A DNA stretch of 64,000 nt from Actinomyces sp. oral taxon 171 str. F0337 (GTDB lineage Bacteria; Actinomycetota; Actinomycetes; Actinomycetales; Actinomycetaceae): contig NZ_CP040005.1 of assembly GCF_005696555.1 (NCBI RefSeq), positions 1,922,001 to 1,986,000 on the forward strand, in the 5' to 3' direction. The notes under the pieces are model-generated. The model ran no database searches, was not told the DNA's origin, and saw only the letters and a program-made list of their open reading frames with translations. A program made the translations under genes and the position numbers. Shown here piece after piece: positions 62,373 to 64,000 of this stretch (position 1 is the first letter of the stretch; every line of letters begins with the position of its first letter).

Positions 62373-64000
62373 TCAAGGCCTGCCGAACAGGGCGCGGGCC
62401 TCTGCGGCCAGGACCACGGAGCCGACAATGAGAATTCCCGAGGAGGTCAGCGGGGTGTCATACCCCTCGGACAGGGCGACGGCCTGAGCCACACCCTCGC
62501 CGAGCTGCTGGCTCACGACGACACGGTCGGCACCGTAGACCTCCTGGGCGATCCCGCCCAGATCATCAACATCCATCGCCCGGGGCGAGTCGATGGGGAC
62601 GCACACAACGGCGTCAGTCACAGGCTCCAGGCCCGCCAGGATGCCCTCGGCATCCTTGTCCGCCATGACGCCCAGGACCGCAACGAGGTGCTGGAAGCCG
62701 AAGGCCTCCTCGATGGCTCCGGTGAGGGCCTCGATGCCGTGGGGGTTGTGTCCGGCGTCGACCAGTACCGTGGGCGAGGAGCGCAGCACCTCCAGGCGGC
62801 CCGGGCTGGTGACGGAGGCGAAGCCGTCCTCGACGATGCGCGCGGGCAGCCGGCGCCCGCCGTGGATCGCCTCGGCGGCCGCCAGGGCCAGCAGGGCGTT
62901 GTGGGCCTGGTACTCCCCGTGCAGCGGAACGAAGGCGTCCTCGTAGACGGCCGCTGCGGTAGCAAAGGTGACCATCTGGCCGCCGACGGCGAGCTGGCGG
63001 TCAAGAACCTGCAGGACGCCGGCCTCCGGTGAGGCGGGGTCCTCCTGCGGGTCTCGCTCCCGACGCACGATCGCCCGGTGAGAGACCACTGCCTGCTCGA
63101 TCTCGGCAGCGGCGTCGGGGACCTGATGGGCGACGATGACGGTGGAGCCGTCCTTGATGATGCCGGCCTTCTCGTGAGCGATCTCGGTGATCGACGAGCC
63201 CAGCCAGCGCTCGTGGTCGCGCCCGATCGGGGTGATGACGGCGACGTCGGAGCCGATGACGTTCGTGGCGTCCCACCGCCCGCCCAGGCCCACCTCGATG
63301 ACGGCGACGTCGACGGGATAGTCGGCGAAGGCGGCCAGAGCCATGACGGCCAGGACCTCGAAGAAGGACAGGCGAGGCCCACCTGCGGCCTGAGAGCGCT
63401 CGTCGACCATGGCAACGTATGGGGCCACGTCCTCCCATGCGGCGATGAAGTCCTCCTCGCTGATCGGTTCACCGTCGCGGCTGATGCGCTCGCGGATGGT
63501 GGCCAGGTGCGGAGAGGTGAAGCGGCCGGTGCGCAGGCCGCCGGCGGCCAGAAGGCGCTCGGTCATACGGGCGGTGGAGGTCTTGCCGTTGGTGCCGGTG
63601 ATGTGCACGGTGCGGTAGGTGCGCTCGGGGTTGCCCAGGAGATCGAGGACGGCCTCGACTCGTTCCAGGGAGGGCTGGACCTGGTGCTCGGGAGCGCGCG
63701 CGAGGATCTCGGCCTCGACCTCGCGCATGCGGGCGGAGACCTCGACGCCGCGGGCAGCGGCCTCCAGGTCGCGCAGGTGCTCACCCTCGGAGTCGTCGGG
63801 GAGCTGAGGCTCCCAAGAGTCCCAGTCGTCGGAGTCATCGGCGTCCACCTCGGCGAGGAGCTCCTCGAGACGGTCGGTGTCGCCGCCGGGGATCATGTTA
63901 GCGGCGACGAGCTCGCGCAGAGCCTCAAGGTCCTCACGGTCCTGGACCTCGGTGTCGACCTCCTGCTGAGCACCAGCAGCCTGAAGGTCGGCGGCGGAGA
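62373..64000 (-). CDS. folC: folylpolyglutamate/dihydrofolate synthase (5' end beyond window or at 63896)
   Basis: A Mur-ligase-fold enzyme that joins glutamate to dihydropteroate and folates. The P-loop is HITGTNGKTSTARMTERLL; other motifs are FTSPHLATIRERI, VIEVGLGGRWDATNVI, IGRDHERWLGSSITEIAHEK and VLVDAGHNPHGIEAL. Counting from ATG 63896 gives 507 residues, but the same frame stays open with coding-like, acidic sequence (TEVQDREDLEALRELVAAN) to the right edge, and that ATG has no good ribosome-binding site. The start is therefore probably outside the window. The first 60 or so residues are unusually acidic for FolC. Confidence 0.93.
   Translation of the reverse strand, partial: SAADLQAAGAQQEVDTEVQDREDLEALRELVAANMIPGGDTDRLEELLAEVDADDSDDWDSWEPQLPDDSEGEHLRDLEAAARGVEVSARMREVEAEILARAPEHQVQPSLERVEAVLDLLGNPERTYRTVHITGTNGKTSTARMTERLLAAGGLRTGRFTSPHLATIRERISRDGEPISEEDFIAAWEDVAPYVAMVDERSQAAGGPRLSFFEVLAVMALAAFADYPVDVAVIEVGLGGRWDATNVIGSDVAVITPIGRDHERWLGSSITEIAHEKAGIIKDGSTVIVAHQVPDAAAEIEQAVVSHRAIVRRERDPQEDPASPEAGVLQVLDRQLAVGGQMVTFATAAAVYEDAFVPLHGEYQAHNALLALAAAEAIHGGRRLPARIVEDGFASVTSPGRLEVLRSSPTVLVDAGHNPHGIEALTGAIEEAFGFQHLVAVLGVMADKDAEGILAGLEPVTDAVVCVPIDSPRAMDVDDLGGIAQEVYGADRVVVSQQLGEGVAQAVALSEGYDTPLTSSGILIVGSVVLAAEARALFGRP

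Overview
The window is high-GC DNA (roughly two-thirds G+C by eye) with actinobacterial gene order throughout: rpsB-tsf-pyrH-frr-cdsA-rlmN-dxr-rseP-ispG, rpsP-khpA-rimM-trmD-lepB-rplS-lepB-rnhB-DUF2469-yraN-yifB-dprA, and smc-ftsY-ffh. Gene content (lower mevalonate cluster, two type I signal peptidases around rplS, DivIVA-like and DUF2469 proteins, FtsY with an N-terminal membrane anchor) suggests an Actinomyces-like oral or commensal actinomycete. That assignment is inference. I saw no rRNA, tRNA, CRISPR array or insertion sequence.

Layout. 1-3549: tail of an unknown gene, a small membrane protein and a 1004-residue superfamily 2 helicase. 3565-5397: proS on the minus strand. 5657-9859: four tightly coupled genes for the lower mevalonate pathway (mevalonate kinase, diphosphomevalonate decarboxylase, phosphomevalonate kinase, type 2 IPP isomerase). 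9924-10671: a peptidoglycan-hydrolase-like gene broken by one extra G. 10793-12456: a TctA-type permease and a small membrane partner. 12558-24007: GNAT protein, ispG, rseP, dxr, DivIVA-like, rlmN, cdsA, frr, pyrH, tsf, rpsB, all minus. 24505-29326: secreted M23-fold protein, XerC-type recombinase, ArsR regulator, EamA exporter, dprA. 29323-38518: yifB, yraN, DUF2469, rnhB, lepB, rplS, lepB, trmD, rimM, khpA, rpsP.

Accessory DNA lies between rpsP and smc. 38773-41798 is a GntR(YtrA-like)-controlled ABC transporter of lower GC, preceded by a perfect 42-bp palindrome. On each side of ffh sits a paralogous four-gene cassette (ABC ATPase, ABC-2 permease, histidine kinase, LuxR-type response regulator) at 41877-45671 and 47734-51479, separating ffh from rpsP on one side and from ftsY on the other. 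ftsY, a small membrane protein and smc follow, then a NatAB-like ABC exporter, ndk, an orphan dhaL, a lipoprotein and folC, which runs off the right edge.

Most notable: both isoprenoid routes are represented (lower MVA genes plus dxr and ispG); TrmD is fused in frame to a GNAT acetyltransferase; the YtrA-like operon has a 42-bp perfect palindrome at its promoter; two signal-transduction/ABC cassettes flank ffh; and the M23 protein lacks its catalytic histidine.
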